A DNA stretch of 64,000 bases from Agarivorans litoreus (lineage in GTDB: Bacteria; Pseudomonadota; Gammaproteobacteria; Enterobacterales; Celerinatantimonadaceae), in NCBI RefSeq assembly GCF_019649015.1, contig NZ_BLPI01000001.1:1897001-1961000 (forward strand), read 5' to 3'. The first letter of the stretch is position 1, and each line of letters begins with the position of its first letter. The notes below the pieces were generated by a model, which worked only from the letters and a program-made list of their open reading frames with translations, was not told where the DNA came from and did not search any database. This document shows, in pieces, positions 38,765-49,562 of the stretch. Both the position numbers and the translations under genes were made by a program.

Positions 38765-40213
38765 GTGGTTAATACCTACCTATCTGACTTAGGGATAATT
38801 ATTTATGCCTTGCTAATTATTGCAGTGGCACTGCAAGTAATGTTAAAACGTCGGCCTGTGGGTATTACCTTAACCTGGTTGCTGCTGATATTTGCGCTGC
38901 CACTAGTAGGAATTATCTGTTATCAACTGTTTGGCGAACGTTACCTAGGGCGGCTAAGGGCCAAACGTGCTCGCTTAATGGAAACCAAATACAAACAAAG
39001 TATACACCAGTTTAATCGCTCCCCACACGCCGTAAAACAGTCCTGTTCCAATGTAGCTGAACCATTAAATCAACTCACCCGTCGTTTATTGGGCTTGCCA
39101 ATACTGGGGGGAAATAATCTAATTAACTACGACAACTCGCTTGAGACCTTGACCCAACTAACCGCTGATATCCAACAAGCCCAGTCCACTATTTACATGG
39201 AATTTTACATTGTTCAACAAGGCGGCTTAGTTGAACCTTTACTTAAGGCTCTAGGCGACGCTGCACAGCGTAAAGTAAATGTTTACTTACTTGTCGATTC
39301 TGTGGGCTCGAGTGAGTTTCTCAATTCTACTGCTTCATCTCAGCTTGAGGAAGCTGGAGTAAAAGTAGTGGAAGCCCTTCATGCCAACCCAGTGCGAATG
39401 TTGTTGCAACGCATCGATTTACGCCTACACCGAAAAATTGTAGCGATTGACCAACAGATTGCCTATACCGGCTCGATGAATTTGGTAGACCCACGCTTTT
39501 TTAACCAACAAAGCGGAGTTGGAGAATGGATAGATTTAATGCTGAGAGTAGAAGGCCCTGCGGCCCTAAACTTACAAGCCGTAGTTGCCTATGACATAGA
39601 AATGGAAACCGGAGAGGCACTTATCGAGCAACTTGATTTTGTCACTCTCAGTGCACCGGCAGGTCAACAGCGAATGCAAATTATGCCATCTGGGCCTGGC
39701 ATTTTTGGTGACCACATCATCCAACTGCTACTCACTTCGTTATATCTAGCAAAAACACAAATCGTATTAACCAGCCCTTACTTTGTCCCTGACGAAAGCT
39801 TACAAATGGCGCTAGTTACCGCAGCCAATAGAGGGGTTGAAGTGAATTTAATTCTTCCCGCTAGGAATGATTCATTTTTGGTCCGCTACGCTAGCCATTC
39901 GTTCTATCAGCAATTACTCGATGCAGGGGTAAATATCTACAAATTTAATGGTGGCTTGCTGCACAGCAAAAGCTTATTAATCGACCGGCAAGTTGCCTTA
40001 GTGGGAACAGTAAATCTAGACATGCGCAGCTTGTGGTTAAATTTTGAAGTAACTTCAATTATTGATGATAAATCCTATGCTGAGGACTTAGAGCGGATCA
40101 TTCGGCACTACCTCAAGCAAAGCACTCGAATTAACCCTATCGCATGGCGTAAGCGGCCTATCTACCGCCGCTTGCTAGAGAACATTGTGCATATTGTTAG
40201 CCCGCTATTGTAG
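38765..40213 (+). CDS. cls: Cardiolipin synthase
   Basis: A 482-residue phospholipase D-superfamily enzyme that condenses two phosphatidylglycerols into cardiolipin in the inner membrane. Two N-terminal helices (~residues 5-60) precede two HKD motifs: LHRKIVAIDQQIAYTGSMNLVD and LHSKSLLIDRQVALVGTVNLDMR. Length and layout match ClsA. The start is a GTG at 38765 (V-V-N-T-Y). It is monocistronic; the terminator at 40382 may serve both this gene and the convergent typA. Confidence 0.93.
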   Translation: MVNTYLSDLGIIIYALLIIAVALQVMLKRRPVGITLTWLLLIFALPLVGIICYQLFGERYLGRLRAKRARLMETKYKQSIHQFNRSPHAVKQSCSNVAEPLNQLTRRLLGLPILGGNNLINYDNSLETLTQLTADIQQAQSTIYMEFYIVQQGGLVEPLLKALGDAAQRKVNVYLLVDSVGSSEFLNSTASSQLEEAGVKVVEALHANPVRMLLQRIDLRLHRKIVAIDQQIAYTGSMNLVDPRFFNQQSGVGEWIDLMLRVEGPAALNLQAVVAYDIEMETGEALIEQLDFVTLSAPAGQQRMQIMPSGPGIFGDHIIQLLLTSLYLAKTQIVLTSPYFVPDESLQMALVTAANRGVEVNLILPARNDSFLVRYASHSFYQQLLDAGVNIYKFNGGLLHSKSLLIDRQVALVGTVNLDMRSLWLNFEVTSIIDDKSYAEDLERIIRHYLKQSTRINPIAWRKRPIYRRLLENIVHIVSPLL

Positions 40214-40381
40214 AGCTGTCGGTGAACATTCAGATTCGACGACCAACAATCGACGGATAAGCACATAACCAGTCAATAAAAACAAACCGTGAAACCTAGC
40301 CCACCACTATTAGCTGGACATATAGGCTTAACCCCTCTAGCAAAGGATATCTAAGTATTGAAGCTAAATTTTAGACAACAA

Positions 40382-40405
40382 AAAAGGCAGCCTAGGCTGC
40401 CTTTT
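40382..40405. terminator. Bidirectional terminator between cls and typA
   Basis: AAAAGGCAGCCTAGGCTGCC then TTTT: a 24-bp perfect palindrome with T-runs on each strand, 15 bp after the typA stop (minus strand) and about 170 bp after cls. Confidence 0.85.
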
Positions 40406-40420
40406 AGCACTAAATCAAGA

Positions 40421-42241
40421 CTAAGCCTTAGGTGGGCGACCCGCACGCTTACGCTCGTTTTCAGTTAAGTGGCGCTTACGAATACGGATATTCTCTGGCG
40501 TTACTTCAACTAACTCGTCATCATCAATAAACTCAAGCGCTTGCTCAAGGGTCATGATAATTGGCGGCGTAAGAACTTGCGCTTCATCAGTACCTGATGC
40601 ACGTACGTTAGTTAGCTGCTTACCTTTCAAACAGTTAACTGTTAGGTCGTTGTCACGAGCGTGAATACCCACAACCTGACCTTCATATACTTCATCAGCA
40701 TGCTTAGTAAACAGACGGCCGCGCTCTTGAAGGTTAAACAAAGCGTACGTTAAGGCTTTACCGGTTGCATTAGAAATAAGCACACCGTTTTGACGTTGAC
40801 CAATTACACCACCTTTGTGTGGACCGTAATGATCGAAAGTATGGTAAAGCAGACCAGAACCTGAGGTTAAGGTCATAAACTCGGTTTGGAAACCAATCAA
40901 ACCACGAGATGGGATCATAAAGTCCATACGAATACGGCCTTTGCCATCTGGCGCCATGTCAGTTAGCTCGCCTTTACGCAAACCAAGCTGCTCCATAATG
41001 CTACCTTGATGCTCTTCTTCAACATCGATAGTCACTACTTCATAAGGTTCTTCTAACTGGCCATCTACAGTGCGCAGAATTACTTCTGGGCGAGATACCG
41101 CTAGCTCGAAGCCTTCGCGACGCATGTTTTCAATTAAAATACCTAGATGTAGCTCACCACGGCCAGAAACACGGAACTTATCTGGATCATCAGTCTCTTC
41201 AACACGTAGTGCAACGTTATGCACTAACTCTTGCTGTAAGCGCTCAAGAATGTTTCGAGAGGTAACGTATTTACCTTCTTTACCAGCAAACGGAGAAGTG
41301 TTTACTTGGAAAGTCATGGTTACGGTAGGTTCATCTACTGACAGTGCAGGCAAGGCTTCAACATTGGTTTGGTCACAAATGGTGTCAGAGATTTTTAGCT
41401 CGCCTAAACCAGTGATAGCGATAATGTCACCGGCATTTGCTTCTTTCACTTCATGGCGATCTAGTCCTAGATAACCTAATACTTGACCCACTTTGCCATT
41501 ACGGGTTTTGCCGTCGGCACCCACAACAGTGATTTGTTGATTGGGTTTAACACTGCCACGTGATACACGACCAACACCAATAACACCAACATAAGAGTTG
41601 TAATCAAGCTGAGAAATTTGCATTTGCAAACCTTCACCTTCTCTAGCTTCAGGAGGAGCAACATTATCAACAATAGCTTGGAACAAAGGTTCCATGTTAT
41701 CTGTTTCTACGCCTTCTTCAGAGCTAGCCCAGCCGTTTAACGCAGATGCGTAAACCACTTGGAAATCTAACTGGTCATCGGTAGCACCTAAGTTATCGAA
41801 CAAATCAAATACTTGGTCCATTACCCAATCAGGACGAGCGCCTGGCTTGTCAATTTTGTTAATGACCAGAATAGGTTTTAAACCTTGAGCGAATGCTTTC
41901 TGAGTAACAAAACGGGTTTGCGGCATTGGGCCTTCTTGGGCATCTACCAACAACAATACAGAGTCAACCATAGATAAAACACGTTCTACCTCACCACCGA
42001 AGTCGGCGTGTCCGGGGGTATCTACGATGTTGATGTGGTAATCGTTCCACTCAATCGCCGTGTTTTTTGCCAAAATGGTAATACCACGTTCTTTTTCAAG
42101 ATCGTTTGAGTCCATTACCCGCTCTTCAGCATCACCACGCGTTTGTAGGGTTCCAGATTGCTGCAGTAATTTATCTACCAGGGTGGTTTTCCCGTGGTCT
42201 ACGTGAGCAATAATGGCGATGTTTCTTAACTTATCTAGCAC
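40421..42241 (-). CDS. typA: Ribosome-associated GTPase TypA/BipA
   Basis: A 606-residue translational GTPase. G1 [11 protein letters not shown]3 DTPGHADF, G4 [12 protein letters not shown], then EF-Tu-like domain [23 protein letters not shown] and the TypA C-terminal [25 protein letters not shown]-like block ([13 protein letters not shown]). It assists 50S subunit assembly at low temperature and responds to stress. I choose the GTG at 42241 ([21 protein letters not shown]), which matches E. coli ([20 protein letters not shown]), not the ATG 54 bp upstream. Divergent from glnA as in E. coli. Confidence 0.96.
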   Translation of the reverse strand: MLDKLRNIAIIAHVDHGKTTLVDKLLQQSGTLQTRGDAEERVMDSNDLEKERGITILAKNTAIEWNDYHINIVDTPGHADFGGEVERVLSMVDSVLLLVDAQEGPMPQTRFVTQKAFAQGLKPILVINKIDKPGARPDWVMDQVFDLFDNLGATDDQLDFQVVYASALNGWASSEEGVETDNMEPLFQAIVDNVAPPEAREGEGLQMQISQLDYNSYVGVIGVGRVSRGSVKPNQQITVVGADGKTRNGKVGQVLGYLGLDRHEVKEANAGDIIAITGLGELKISDTICDQTNVEALPALSVDEPTVTMTFQVNTSPFAGKEGKYVTSRNILERLQQELVHNVALRVEETDDPDKFRVSGRGELHLGILIENMRREGFELAVSRPEVILRTVDGQLEEPYEVVTIDVEEEHQGSIMEQLGLRKGELTDMAPDGKGRIRMDFMIPSRGLIGFQTEFMTLTSGSGLLYHTFDHYGPHKGGVIGQRQNGVLISNATGKALTYALFNLQERGRLFTKHADEVYEGQVVGIHARDNDLTVNCLKGKQLTNVRASGTDEAQVLTPPIIMTLEQALEFIDDDELVEVTPENIRIRKRHLTENERKRAGRPPKA

Positions 42242-42382
42242 GGCTTTCAGCCCTTCATATTGTGAGGTAAAAGTAAAAAGTGCGCCATTGTACATATAAA
42301 CGACAAATTCTCATAGTTTTAAGTTGATCACGGTTTTCTCGCTACCCAATTAGGGTATGATAGCAAGGGCCAAAAACTCACT

Positions 42383-42441
42383 GCACCAAAATGGACAAGA
42401 ATAGCACCACATTAGGGCAAAGCTCTGCACTAAATTGATGC
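42383..42441. promoter_or_regulatory. Three NtrC-like enhancer sites upstream of glnA
   Basis: GCACCAAAATGGACA (42383-42397), GCACCACATTAGGGC (42404-42418) and GCACTAAATTGATGC (42427-42441) each match GCACCA-N3-TGGTGC at 9 or 10 of 12 positions and are spaced 21 and 23 bp apart, about two helical turns. They lie 40-100 bp upstream of the sigma-54 promoter at 42482, as expected for NtrC enhancers. Confidence 0.75.
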
Positions 42442-42481
42442 CATAGTATTTTTTAGCCAGGTAAATCAGCACTTTATGTGT

Positions 42482-42497
42482 TGGCACAGTTTTAGCT
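42482..42497 (+). promoter_or_regulatory. Sigma-54 promoter of glnA
   Basis: TGGCACAGTTTTAGCT has the invariant GG (-24) and GC (-12) at the right spacing (consensus TGGCAC-N5-TTGCW). It lies 85 bp before the glnA start codon. Confidence 0.82.
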
Positions 42498-42582
42498 TGA
42501 AGCAACACAACTACGATTATTCGTATAAATAACTATTAAATCGATTGAACCATCAATTTTGATGACACTGGAGGTTAAAAAC

Positions 42583-43989
42583 ATGTCTGCAGAAGTTTTA
42601 GCTTTGCTTAAAGAGCAAGAAGTTAAATTTGTTGACCTACGCTTTACTGATACTAAAGGTAAAGAGCAACACGTATCTATTCCATCTCACCAAGTTGACG
42701 AAGATTTCTTCTCAGACGGTAAAATGTTTGATGGCTCTTCAATCTCAGGTTGGAAAGGCATTAACGAATCAGACATGGTATTGATGCCTGACGCCGCTAC
42801 TGCTGTATTAGACCCATTCACAGAAGAAGCTACTTTAAACATTCGTTGTGACATCCTAGAGCCTTCTACTATGCAAGGTTACGACCGTGACCCACGTTCT
42901 GTAGCTAAGCGTGCTGAAGAGTACATGCGTTCTACTGGTATTGCTGATGCAGCATACTTCGGTCCAGAGCCAGAGTTCTTCTTGTTTGACGATGTAAAAT
43001 ACAAAACTGACATGTCAGGTTCTATGTACAAAATTGATGCTGATGAAGCATCTTGGAACTCAGACAAGCACTTCGAAGACGGCAACACTGGTCACCGTCC
43101 TGGTGTTAAAGGCGGTTACTTCCCAGTAGCTCCAGTTGACTCTTCACAAGACCTTCGCTCAGCAATGTGTCTAGTGCTTGAAGAAATGGGTCAAACTGTT
43201 GAAGCTCACCACCACGAAGTAGCTACAGCCGGTCAGAACGAAATCGCAACTAAATTCAACTCAATCGTTGAAAAAGCTGATGAAACTCAAGTTCTTAAGT
43301 ATGTTGTTCACAACGTAGCTCACGCTTACGGTAAAACAGCTACTTTCATGCCTAAGCCAGTTGTTGGTGATAACGGTAGCGGTATGCACGTTCACCAATC
43401 AATTTGGAAAGACGGCGAAAACTTATTTGCTGGCGACCTGTATGGCGGTCTATCTGAAACTGCATTGTTCTACATTGGCGGTATCATCAAGCACGCTAAA
43501 GCGATTAACGCTTTTGCTAACGCTTCAACTAACTCTTACAAGCGTCTAGTACCTGGTTTCGAAGCACCTGTTATGCTTGCTTACTCAGCACGTAACCGTT
43601 CAGCGTCTATCCGTATTCCTGTAGTACCATCGCCTAAAGCACGTCGTATTGAAGTACGTTTCCCTGACCCAACAGCTAACCCATACCTAGCATTCTCTGC
43701 AATGTTGATGGCTGGCCTTGACGGGATCAAAAACAAAATCCACCCTGGCGACGCTATGGACAAGGATTTGTACGACCTACCTGCAGAAGAAGCAGCTGAA
43801 ATCCCACAAGTGGCAACTTCACTTGAAAATGCACTAGCTAACCTAGATGCTGACCGTGAATTCTTAACTGCTGGCGGCGTATTCAGCGACGATTACATCG
43901 ATTCTTACATCGCATTGAAATCTGCTGACGTTGAGCGCATCAACATGACAACTCACCCACTTGAGTTTGAATTGTACTACAGCGTATAA
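42583..43989 (+). CDS. glnA: Glutamine synthetase type I
   Basis: A 468-residue GSI-beta enzyme making glutamine from glutamate, ammonium and ATP; a dodecamer in the cytoplasm. Signatures: [11 protein letters not shown]-like [67 protein letters not shown] and the adenylylation loop KNLYDLP-type [17 protein letters not shown] with the target tyrosine. ATG at 42583 (MSAEVLALL) has GGAGGT ahead and aligns with E. coli; the in-frame ATG at 42559 is rejected. Controlled by sigma-54/NtrC, followed by a terminator before the DUF4124 gene, which separates it from glnLG. Confidence 0.98.
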   Translation: MSAEVLALLKEQEVKFVDLRFTDTKGKEQHVSIPSHQVDEDFFSDGKMFDGSSISGWKGINESDMVLMPDAATAVLDPFTEEATLNIRCDILEPSTMQGYDRDPRSVAKRAEEYMRSTGIADAAYFGPEPEFFLFDDVKYKTDMSGSMYKIDADEASWNSDKHFEDGNTGHRPGVKGGYFPVAPVDSSQDLRSAMCLVLEEMGQTVEAHHHEVATAGQNEIATKFNSIVEKADETQVLKYVVHNVAHAYGKTATFMPKPVVGDNGSGMHVHQSIWKDGENLFAGDLYGGLSETALFYIGGIIKHAKAINAFANASTNSYKRLVPGFEAPVMLAYSARNRSASIRIPVVPSPKARRIEVRFPDPTANPYLAFSAMLMAGLDGIKNKIHPGDAMDKDLYDLPAEEAAEIPQVATSLENALANLDADREFLTAGGVFSDDYIDSYIALKSADVERINMTTHPLEFELYYSV

Positions 43990-44010
43990 ACAAAACGTTA
44001 CACGGCTTAA

Positions 44011-44038
44011 AAAACCCGCTTTAAAGCGGGTTTTTTTA
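44011..44038 (+). terminator. Terminator after glnA
   Basis: AAACCCGCTTTAAAGCGGGTTTTTTT: 11-bp stem with no loop bases outside the AT centre, followed by a T7 run, 22 bp after the glnA stop. Confidence 0.9.
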
Positions 44039-44093
44039 TTGCTTTTCAATACTTTTTTGCCCACCTTTAGCAAATTGAATGGAGGATTTATCA

Positions 44094-44636
44094 ATGAGCA
44101 AATGGTTTGCTTTAGCTTTATTAATCTGTGGCACTATTTTTGGCGTCCAAGCTGCTGACAAAATTTACCAGTGGGTAGACGAAAATGGCGTAACGCATTT
44201 CTCAGACCGCCCGCAAGTTGGCGCCACTGAACTCAAAGTTGATGTAGCTCCTCCGGCTACCGACGGCCCCATTGTTACGCCACGCACTCCAATTAAAAAG
44301 AAACAAAAACCTATTCAGTATCAAGTTAACATCACTAGCCCGAGCCATGAGCAAACCATTCGAGATAACGAAGGAAAGATCTCAATTAGTGCTAGCTCTA
44401 CCCCGCTTCCGTTAAACAGCATGGGCTACAAATTGGTGCTTGATGGCGTCCCTCAAGGGCAAATCACTAAAATGGGTAGTTTCCAACTCACCAACATTGA
44501 TCGCGGTGCCCATACAATACAGGTGCAGCTAGTTGATGATTCAGGCAAGGAAATTGCATCGTCTAAGCCCATAACCGTATTTTTGCACCGCGCTAACGCA
44601 TTTGGCGCTGGAGCGGCCGCTGCAGGGGGAGGCTAA
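44094..44636 (+). CDS. DUF4124-domain periplasmic protein
   Basis: A 180-residue secreted protein: signal peptide ends at VQAA, then DKIYQWVDENGVTHFSDRPQ, the DUF4124 signature (residues ~20-45). The following linker is rich in Pro/Lys (TPIKKKQKPIQYQ) and the last half forms an Ig-like or cadherin-like beta-domain (VNITSPSHEQTIRDNEGKISISAS). The tail (GAGAAAAGGG) is a low-complexity end. Function unknown; DUF4124 genes are common next to glnA/glnL in this group of bacteria. ATG 44094 has GGAGGA ahead. Confidence 0.8.
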   Translation: MSKWFALALLICGTIFGVQAADKIYQWVDENGVTHFSDRPQVGATELKVDVAPPATDGPIVTPRTPIKKKQKPIQYQVNITSPSHEQTIRDNEGKISISASSTPLPLNSMGYKLVLDGVPQGQITKMGSFQLTNIDRGAHTIQVQLVDDSGKEIASSKPITVFLHRANAFGAGAAAAGGG

Positions 44637-44677
44637 TTAGTCACTCTCTGCTTTTTGAGGTTAAACTCAGTGCAGAA

Positions 44678-44692
44678 GCACCAAAATGGTGC
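44678..44692. promoter_or_regulatory. NtrC palindrome before glnL
   Basis: GCACCAAAATGGTGC is a perfect 6-bp-arm NtrC site ending 20 bp before the glnL start codon. In E. coli, NtrC represses glnLG from such a site (glnLp), so autorepression is expected. Confidence 0.85.
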
Positions 44693-44712
44693 GCATCATT
44701 CAGGAGAGAGTA

Positions 44713-45768
44713 GTGTTAGATATTTCTGGGCTCGAGCGCTTAGTATTGGAAAATCAAGTTACTGCCATAGTGCTGCTTGATGCGGAGCTAAAGATTCAAT
44801 ACGTTAATGCTTCAGCTGAACAACTACTCGGTCAAAGTGCTAAGCGGCTAATTGATGAGCCGCTTGCTACTCAAGTAAAACATAGCTCATTGGATCTGAG
44901 TAAATTGGATACTGTGTGTAGCTCTGGACAAAGCTTCACAGATAATGAGGTGACACTGGTTTTCGATAGCCACCATGCGCTGGTTGAGTTATCAGCCACA
45001 CGTATCTACAGCCAAAATAAAAATTTACTCATGCTGGAAATGCGCGCCATTGGCCAGCAAAAGAAGATCTCTCAAGAACTTTATCAACACGCCCAGCAAC
45101 AAGCAGCCAAAGAACTGGTTCGCGGCTTAGCTCATGAAATTAAAAACCCGCTTGGTGGCTTGCGTGGCGCGGCACAGTTGCTAGAAAAAGAGCTGGTTAA
45201 CCCAGAGCTCAAAGAATTCACCGGCATTATTATCGAGCAAGCTGACCGCTTAAGAAAGCTAGTTGATCGCTTGCTCGGCCCACAGCGCCCAGGCTTACAT
45301 CAACTGCATAATGTGCATTCTGTGCTCGAGAAGGTACGCCAACTGGTTAAACTTGATCTACCAGCAGGTATTAGTATTGAGCGCGATTACGATCCAAGCA
45401 TTCCTGATTTTGAAATGGATCATGAACAACTACTGCAGGCTTTCCTCAATATCGTACAAAATGCCGTTCAAGCTTTAGAAGAGAAAGGCGGTAATATTAA
45501 TATTATTACCCGCACCGCTCATCAAGCCACTATTGCCGGCCAGCGCTTTAAATTAGCGGCAGAAATCCGAATTATCGACAATGGACCAGGCATTCCAATC
45601 GAACTGCTCGACACACTATTCTACCCCATGGTGACAGGTCGAGAAGGTGGTACCGGTTTAGGGTTGTCGATTGCACAAAATTTAATTAATCAGCATAAAG
45701 GGAAGATTGAATGTGCCAGTTGGCCAGGTCATACCGAATTTACCATTCACCTTCCTCTCAGACGTTAA
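44713..45768 (+). CDS. glnL: Nitrogen regulation sensor histidine kinase NtrB
   Basis: A 351-residue cytoplasmic kinase/phosphatase that controls NtrC in response to PII. PAS domain (~5-110; LLDAELKIQYVNASAEQLLGQSAKRL), dimerisation box LAHEIKNPLGGLRGAAQLL with phosphorylated H141, N-box and the ATPase region DNGPGIP...TGLGLSIAQNLINQHKGKIE. Start: GTG at 44713 with AGGAGAG 5 bases ahead; the earlier ATG (44686) lies within the NtrC palindrome and has no ribosome binding site. Followed 12 bp later by glnG. Confidence 0.95.
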   Translation: MLDISGLERLVLENQVTAIVLLDAELKIQYVNASAEQLLGQSAKRLIDEPLATQVKHSSLDLSKLDTVCSSGQSFTDNEVTLVFDSHHALVELSATRIYSQNKNLLMLEMRAIGQQKKISQELYQHAQQQAAKELVRGLAHEIKNPLGGLRGAAQLLEKELVNPELKEFTGIIIEQADRLRKLVDRLLGPQRPGLHQLHNVHSVLEKVRQLVKLDLPAGISIERDYDPSIPDFEMDHEQLLQAFLNIVQNAVQALEEKGGNINIITRTAHQATIAGQRFKLAAEIRIIDNGPGIPIELLDTLFYPMVTGREGGTGLGLSIAQNLINQHKGKIECASWPGHTEFTIHLPLRR

Positions 45769-45780
45769 GGAAGTACTAAC

Positions 45781-47190
45781 ATGGCAGCAACAATATGGGT
45801 CGTTGATGACGACAGCTCCATTCGGTGGGTGTTAGAAAAAGCGTTAAAAACTGCGGGTTACGACTGCTTGAGTTTCGCCGACGGCGAAATGATGCTTCAG
45901 CAGTTAGATTATGAACAACCCGACGTAGTGATATCAGACATTCGCATGCCTGGTATGGACGGTTTAAGCTTACTAGAAAAGATACAAAGCCATTTCCCTG
46001 AGATGCCGGTTATTATTATGACCGCCCACTCAGACTTAGATAGCGCGGTAAACGCTTACCAACGTGGCGCATTTGAGTACTTGCCAAAACCTTTTGATAT
46101 CGATGAAGCGGTGGCCTTAACCGAACGAGCAGTAACGGTTTCTCGAGAACAGAAAGGTAACAAAGCGAACAACAAACCTAGTTCGCCAGCGCCAGAAATC
46201 ATCGGTGAAGCACCGGCGATGCAGGAAGTATTTCGCGCCATTGGTCGTTTATCACGCTCAAGTATTTCGGTGCTGATTAACGGGCAATCAGGTACCGGTA
46301 AAGAGTTGGTAGCCCACGCTTTACATAAACATAGCCCTCGCGCTAGCGGCAGCTTTATTGCGTTAAACATGGCGGCTATTCCTAAAGATCTTATTGAATC
46401 AGAGCTATTTGGTCATGAAAAAGGCGCTTTTACTGGTGCTAACAACATCCGCCATGGCCGTTTTGAGCAAGCCAATGGTGGTACTCTATTTTTGGATGAA
46501 ATTGGCGACATGCCGCTGGATATTCAAACCCGCTTGTTGCGCGTTCTAGCCGACGGACAGTTCTACCGAGTGGGCGGCCATTCACCAGTGCAAGTTGATG
46601 TACGAATCATCGCTGCAACCCACCAAAATCTTGAGAAAAAAGTAGCCGAAGGCGATTTCCGAGAAGACTTATTCCACCGCCTAAACGTAATTCGTATTCA
46701 CTTACCGTCGTTATGTGAGCGCCGTGAAGACATTCCGGCTTTAGCTAAGCACTTCTTAGAAATAGCCGCAAAAGAATTGAACGTAGAAAGCAAATTACTA
46801 CACAAAGATACCCAACGCTTTATGATGCAGTTAGCGTGGCCAGGTAACGTTAGGCAACTAGAAAACGTTTGTCGTTGGTTAACGGTAATGGCCAGTGGCC
46901 AAGAGGTGCTGCCAGCAGACCTACCGCCAGAGTTGAGCCAACCAGTAGCGGCAGAAACAGGTGAGACAGCCGATGCTAATTGGCGTTCGCTGTTAAAAAG
47001 CTGGGTTTCTCAGCAACTAGTTTCCGGCCAAATAGACATTCTTGGTGAAGCGATGCCCGACTTTGAGCGCATCATGCTAACTACCGCCTTAGAACATACC
47101 CATGGCCATAAGCAAGAAGCAGCCAGACTGCTTGGTTGGGGGCGTAATACCCTTACCCGTAAACTTAAAGAGCTAGACGTAGAAGCCTAG
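45781..47190 (+). CDS. glnG: Nitrogen regulation response regulator NtrC
   Basis: A 469-residue sigma-54 enhancer-binding protein. Receiver domain (1-120) with phospho-acceptor D53 in [20 protein letters not shown]+ domain (~140-380) with Walker [16 protein letters not shown], the sigma-54-contacting GAFTGA in [26 protein letters not shown] and R-finger regions, and a C-terminal Fis-type HTH ([29 protein letters not shown]). It activates glnA from the sites listed above. Ends 15 bp before a terminator. Confidence 0.97.
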   Translation: MAATIWVVDDDSSIRWVLEKALKTAGYDCLSFADGEMMLQQLDYEQPDVVISDIRMPGMDGLSLLEKIQSHFPEMPVIIMTAHSDLDSAVNAYQRGAFEYLPKPFDIDEAVALTERAVTVSREQKGNKANNKPSSPAPEIIGEAPAMQEVFRAIGRLSRSSISVLINGQSGTGKELVAHALHKHSPRASGSFIALNMAAIPKDLIESELFGHEKGAFTGANNIRHGRFEQANGGTLFLDEIGDMPLDIQTRLLRVLADGQFYRVGGHSPVQVDVRIIAATHQNLEKKVAEGDFREDLFHRLNVIRIHLPSLCERREDIPALAKHFLEIAAKELNVESKLLHKDTQRFMMQLAWPGNVRQLENVCRWLTVMASGQEVLPADLPPELSQPVAAETGETADANWRSLLKSWVSQQLVSGQIDILGEAMPDFERIMLTTALEHTHGHKQEAARLLGWGRNTLTRKLKELDVEA

Positions 47191-47205
47191 AGCGCGACTA
47201 GCAGC

Positions 47206-47237
47206 AAAAAGGAGAACAATCAGTTCTCCTTTTTTGT
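47206..47237 (+). terminator. Terminator after glnLG
   Basis: AAAAAGGAGAAC / 5-base loop / GTTCTCCTTTTTTG: 12-bp stem followed by T6, 15 bp after the glnG stop. May also serve the convergent zinc-ribbon gene. Confidence 0.85.
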
Positions 47238-47263
47238 GGGCACAGTTTATAGCACTTCAGCTG

Positions 47264-47842
47264 TTAAGCCTCCACCAAAGGCGCACTTTTATAGCTGCAG
47301 GATTTTTGCGGACAGACTTCTCGCTTACCAGCTGCTGTTTTCTTTATAACCAATAGCTCCCAACCACAATCCGGGCAAGGCTTGGCGATAGGCTGGTCAT
47401 TCACCGCATAAGAGCATTTAGGGTAAGCGTTGCAGGCGTAAAAGGTTTTACCATAGCGGGATTGCCTGGCCGCTAACTTGCCTTTATTGCATGAAGGGCA
47501 GTTTATTTCAGGTGTGCTTTGTGCCTGCGGTTGAGCCGATTCAATATGCTGACAGCTAGGAAAAGCACTACAGCCAATGAACATGCCGTAACGCCCTTGG
47601 CGCAGCATTAACTCTTCACCACATTCTGGACACTCGGTCCCAGGCAGCACTTTATCTAAAGAATGATCTTGCTGATGCAAGGCACGGCTATAATCACAAC
47701 TCGGATATTGGCTGCAACCTAAAAACGGTCCAGATTTACTATTTCGATGCTGCAGTTCACCACCGCATTTGGGACAAACATCGTATTCTTTTTCTAAGGC
47801 GTGTTCGTGGGCAGAAAATAACTTTGGATCTATCTTTGACAT
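47264..47842 (-). CDS. Topoisomerase I-type zinc-ribbon protein (YrdD-like)
   Basis: A 192-residue protein made of four CxxC...C zinc-ribbon repeats of the zf-C4_Topoisom family (CPKCGGELQHRNSKSGPFLGCSQYPSC, then CPECGEELMLRQGRYG, CPSCNKGKLAARQSRYG, CPDCGWELLVIKKTA). It lacks any topoisomerase catalytic domain. Such DNA-binding zinc ribbons occur beside smg and dprA in gammaproteobacteria, as YrdD in E. coli. Role unknown; DNA or RNA binding is inferred from the fold. Probably expressed apart from smg, 140 bp upstream. Confidence 0.88.
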   Translation of the reverse strand: MSKIDPKLFSAHEHALEKEYDVCPKCGGELQHRNSKSGPFLGCSQYPSCDYSRALHQQDHSLDKVLPGTECPECGEELMLRQGRYGMFIGCSAFPSCQHIESAQPQAQSTPEINCPSCNKGKLAARQSRYGKTFYACNAYPKCSYAVNDQPIAKPCPDCGWELLVIKKTAAGKREVCPQKSCSYKSAPLVEA

Positions 47843-47982
47843 GCTGACACCTCGTTAAACTTTGCTAAGCATAACAAAATGGCGCGAATAGGCTATTGAT
47901 TCGACGCAAGCACCGCTTTTATCGAAGCAATAATCGGTGCACGGCCTTAATTGCAGCGCACCTTTTATCGTTGAGTCAGTAT

Positions 47983-48456
47983 TTAGTGCAGCGGACCATC
48001 ACCCAAATCGAATAATAACTCTTCCATTTGCTGATAAGCCGACTCACTGCCCGGAACATTAAATAGCACCATTAAAATGACCCATTTTAAATCTTCCAGT
48101 TCTAACTCTGGTCCATCAAGTTCCATTACGCGGTCAATCACCATTTCACGGGTTTCCGCGTTAAGTACCTTCATCTGCTCTAAGAACAGTAAAAAGCCTC
48201 GGCACGGTACATCCAACTTGGCAATTTCTGGTGCGGTATACACCCGTAATGAGGGAATCTCCGAAGGATTTAAATAAGGCTGTTTGTCGCTATCTTGCAA
48301 GGCTGCAAGCTGCTCCAACCAATCTAGTGCCTTATAGATTTCTTCTTTATGAAACCCTGCGCGACTAAGCTCTTCTGTAAGCTCATCGTGATCCATCAAC
48401 AGCTCTACATCACTATGAATGTAGGTTTCGAACAGATACATGAGGATATCAAACAT
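47983..48456 (-). CDS. smg: Smg protein (DUF494)
   Basis: A 157-residue acidic protein with the Smg/DUF494 opening [16 protein letters not shown] and central [26 protein letters not shown]. Length equals E. coli Smg (157). Function unknown; genetically linked to dprA in this order across gammaproteobacteria. It starts 2 bp after the dprA stop, so the two are co-translated. Confidence 0.94.
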   Translation of the reverse strand: MFDILMYLFETYIHSDVELLMDHDELTEELSRAGFHKEEIYKALDWLEQLAALQDSDKQPYLNPSEIPSLRVYTAPEIAKLDVPCRGFLLFLEQMKVLNAETREMVIDRVMELDGPELELEDLKWVILMVLFNVPGSESAYQQMEELLFDLGDGPLH

Positions 48457-48458
48457 AG

Positions 48459-49562
48459 TTAGTTCCTCCTCAGCTTGACGTAACCACCTGGCACAACGGC
48501 CACAACACCCAATATCTCTAACTCAGTTAACTGAGCCAGTACAGCATCAACAGGTTGTTGAGTGCTTAAGACTAAATCATCAATTGTTGTAGTCTCATAA
48601 GCTACGTTATCCAACAATTGCCGATAAGGCAAATCTTGTTCTTGCATATTTTGCTCCACCGCATGCAACGGTAAAGCTGTTTGCCCAGAAAAAACACCCA
48701 ACTCTTCTATTATATCGACCGGGCAAGTCACCAATTTAGCTCCTTGTTGAATCAAATGATGACAACCGGCATGCAAGGGATCATCAATAGAACCCGGTAT
48801 AGCAAATACATCACGGCCTTGTTCAACGGCGTAATTCGCAGTCAGTAAGGAGCCACTGGGTAACCCCGCTTGCACCACTAAGGTTGCCAAACTTAAGCCA
48901 CTAATAATGCGATTACGTCTTGGAAAATGATTGGCTTTGGCGGCGGTACCGGGCCAAAACTCGCTCACTATTGCACCCTGCTCGCTAATTTGATGCGCTA
49001 GCGCCTGATGTCGTTTAGGGTAAACCCTATCCAAGCCCGTTGCCACCACAGCAATAGTGGCATCAGCTCTAGCTAACAGCGCCCCTTTATGAGCCGCGGC
49101 ATCAATTCCCAACGCCATACCACTAGTAATGGTGATTCCTTGCTCTGCAAGTTGCTGAGCAAAACGCTTGGCATGATTTAAACCCGAAACACTAGCATGA
49201 CGACTACCGACTATTGCTAGCTGAGGTTTATCTAATAGTGCGGGATTACCACGTACAAATAGCAACAGAGGCGGGCGTTGGATATTGCGTAAGCATTCCG
49301 GGTAGCGAGGATCAAAACACCCCAATAAATGGCAATCGTCTTGTTCAAGCCAGGTGAGTGCTTGATCAATGCGCGCCTGTTTGGGTTGCAGTAATGCAGA
49401 AGTTTGTTCAGGGCTAAACTGCCAAGCAGCCAATTGGCTAGCATCAGCAGCAAATAACTGCTCAATACTGCATTGGCTTAATGCAGCTTGCAAACGTGCC
49501 ACCGAAAAACGAGGCACGCCTGCAAGTTTAAGATATTGAACTACCGATATTTTCGGTAGCAA
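48459..49562 (-). CDS. dprA: DNA-processing protein DprA
   Basis: A 367-residue protein that loads RecA on incoming single-stranded DNA in transformation. SAM-like N-terminal domain (~1-85), Rossmann-fold core [20 protein letters not shown]...[16 protein letters not shown] and [20 protein letters not shown], and a C-terminal winged helix. The start is a TTG at 49562 immediately after the LysM gene stop, with GGAG in the overlap; no ATG fits until deep inside the protein. Follows the LysM gene and precedes smg. Confidence 0.92.
   Translation of the reverse strand: MLPKISVVQYLKLAGVPRFSVARLQAALSQCSIEQLFAADASQLAAWQFSPEQTSALLQPKQARIDQALTWLEQDDCHLLGCFDPRYPECLRNIQRPPLLLFVRGNPALLDKPQLAIVGSRHASVSGLNHAKRFAQQLAEQGITITSGMALGIDAAAHKGALLARADATIAVVATGLDRVYPKRHQALAHQISEQGAIVSEFWPGTAAKANHFPRRNRIISGLSLATLVVQAGLPSGSLLTANYAVEQGRDVFAIPGSIDDPLHAGCHHLIQQGAKLVTCPVDIIEELGVFSGQTALPLHAVEQNMQEQDLPYRQLLDNVAYETTTIDDLVLSTQQPVDAVLAQLTELEILGVVAVVPGGYVKLRRN

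Noticed and set aside
44686-44712. ATG at 44686 as glnL start
   Set aside because: It lies within the perfect NtrC palindrome, has no ribosome binding site, and the GTG at 44713 has AGGAGAG at proper distance.
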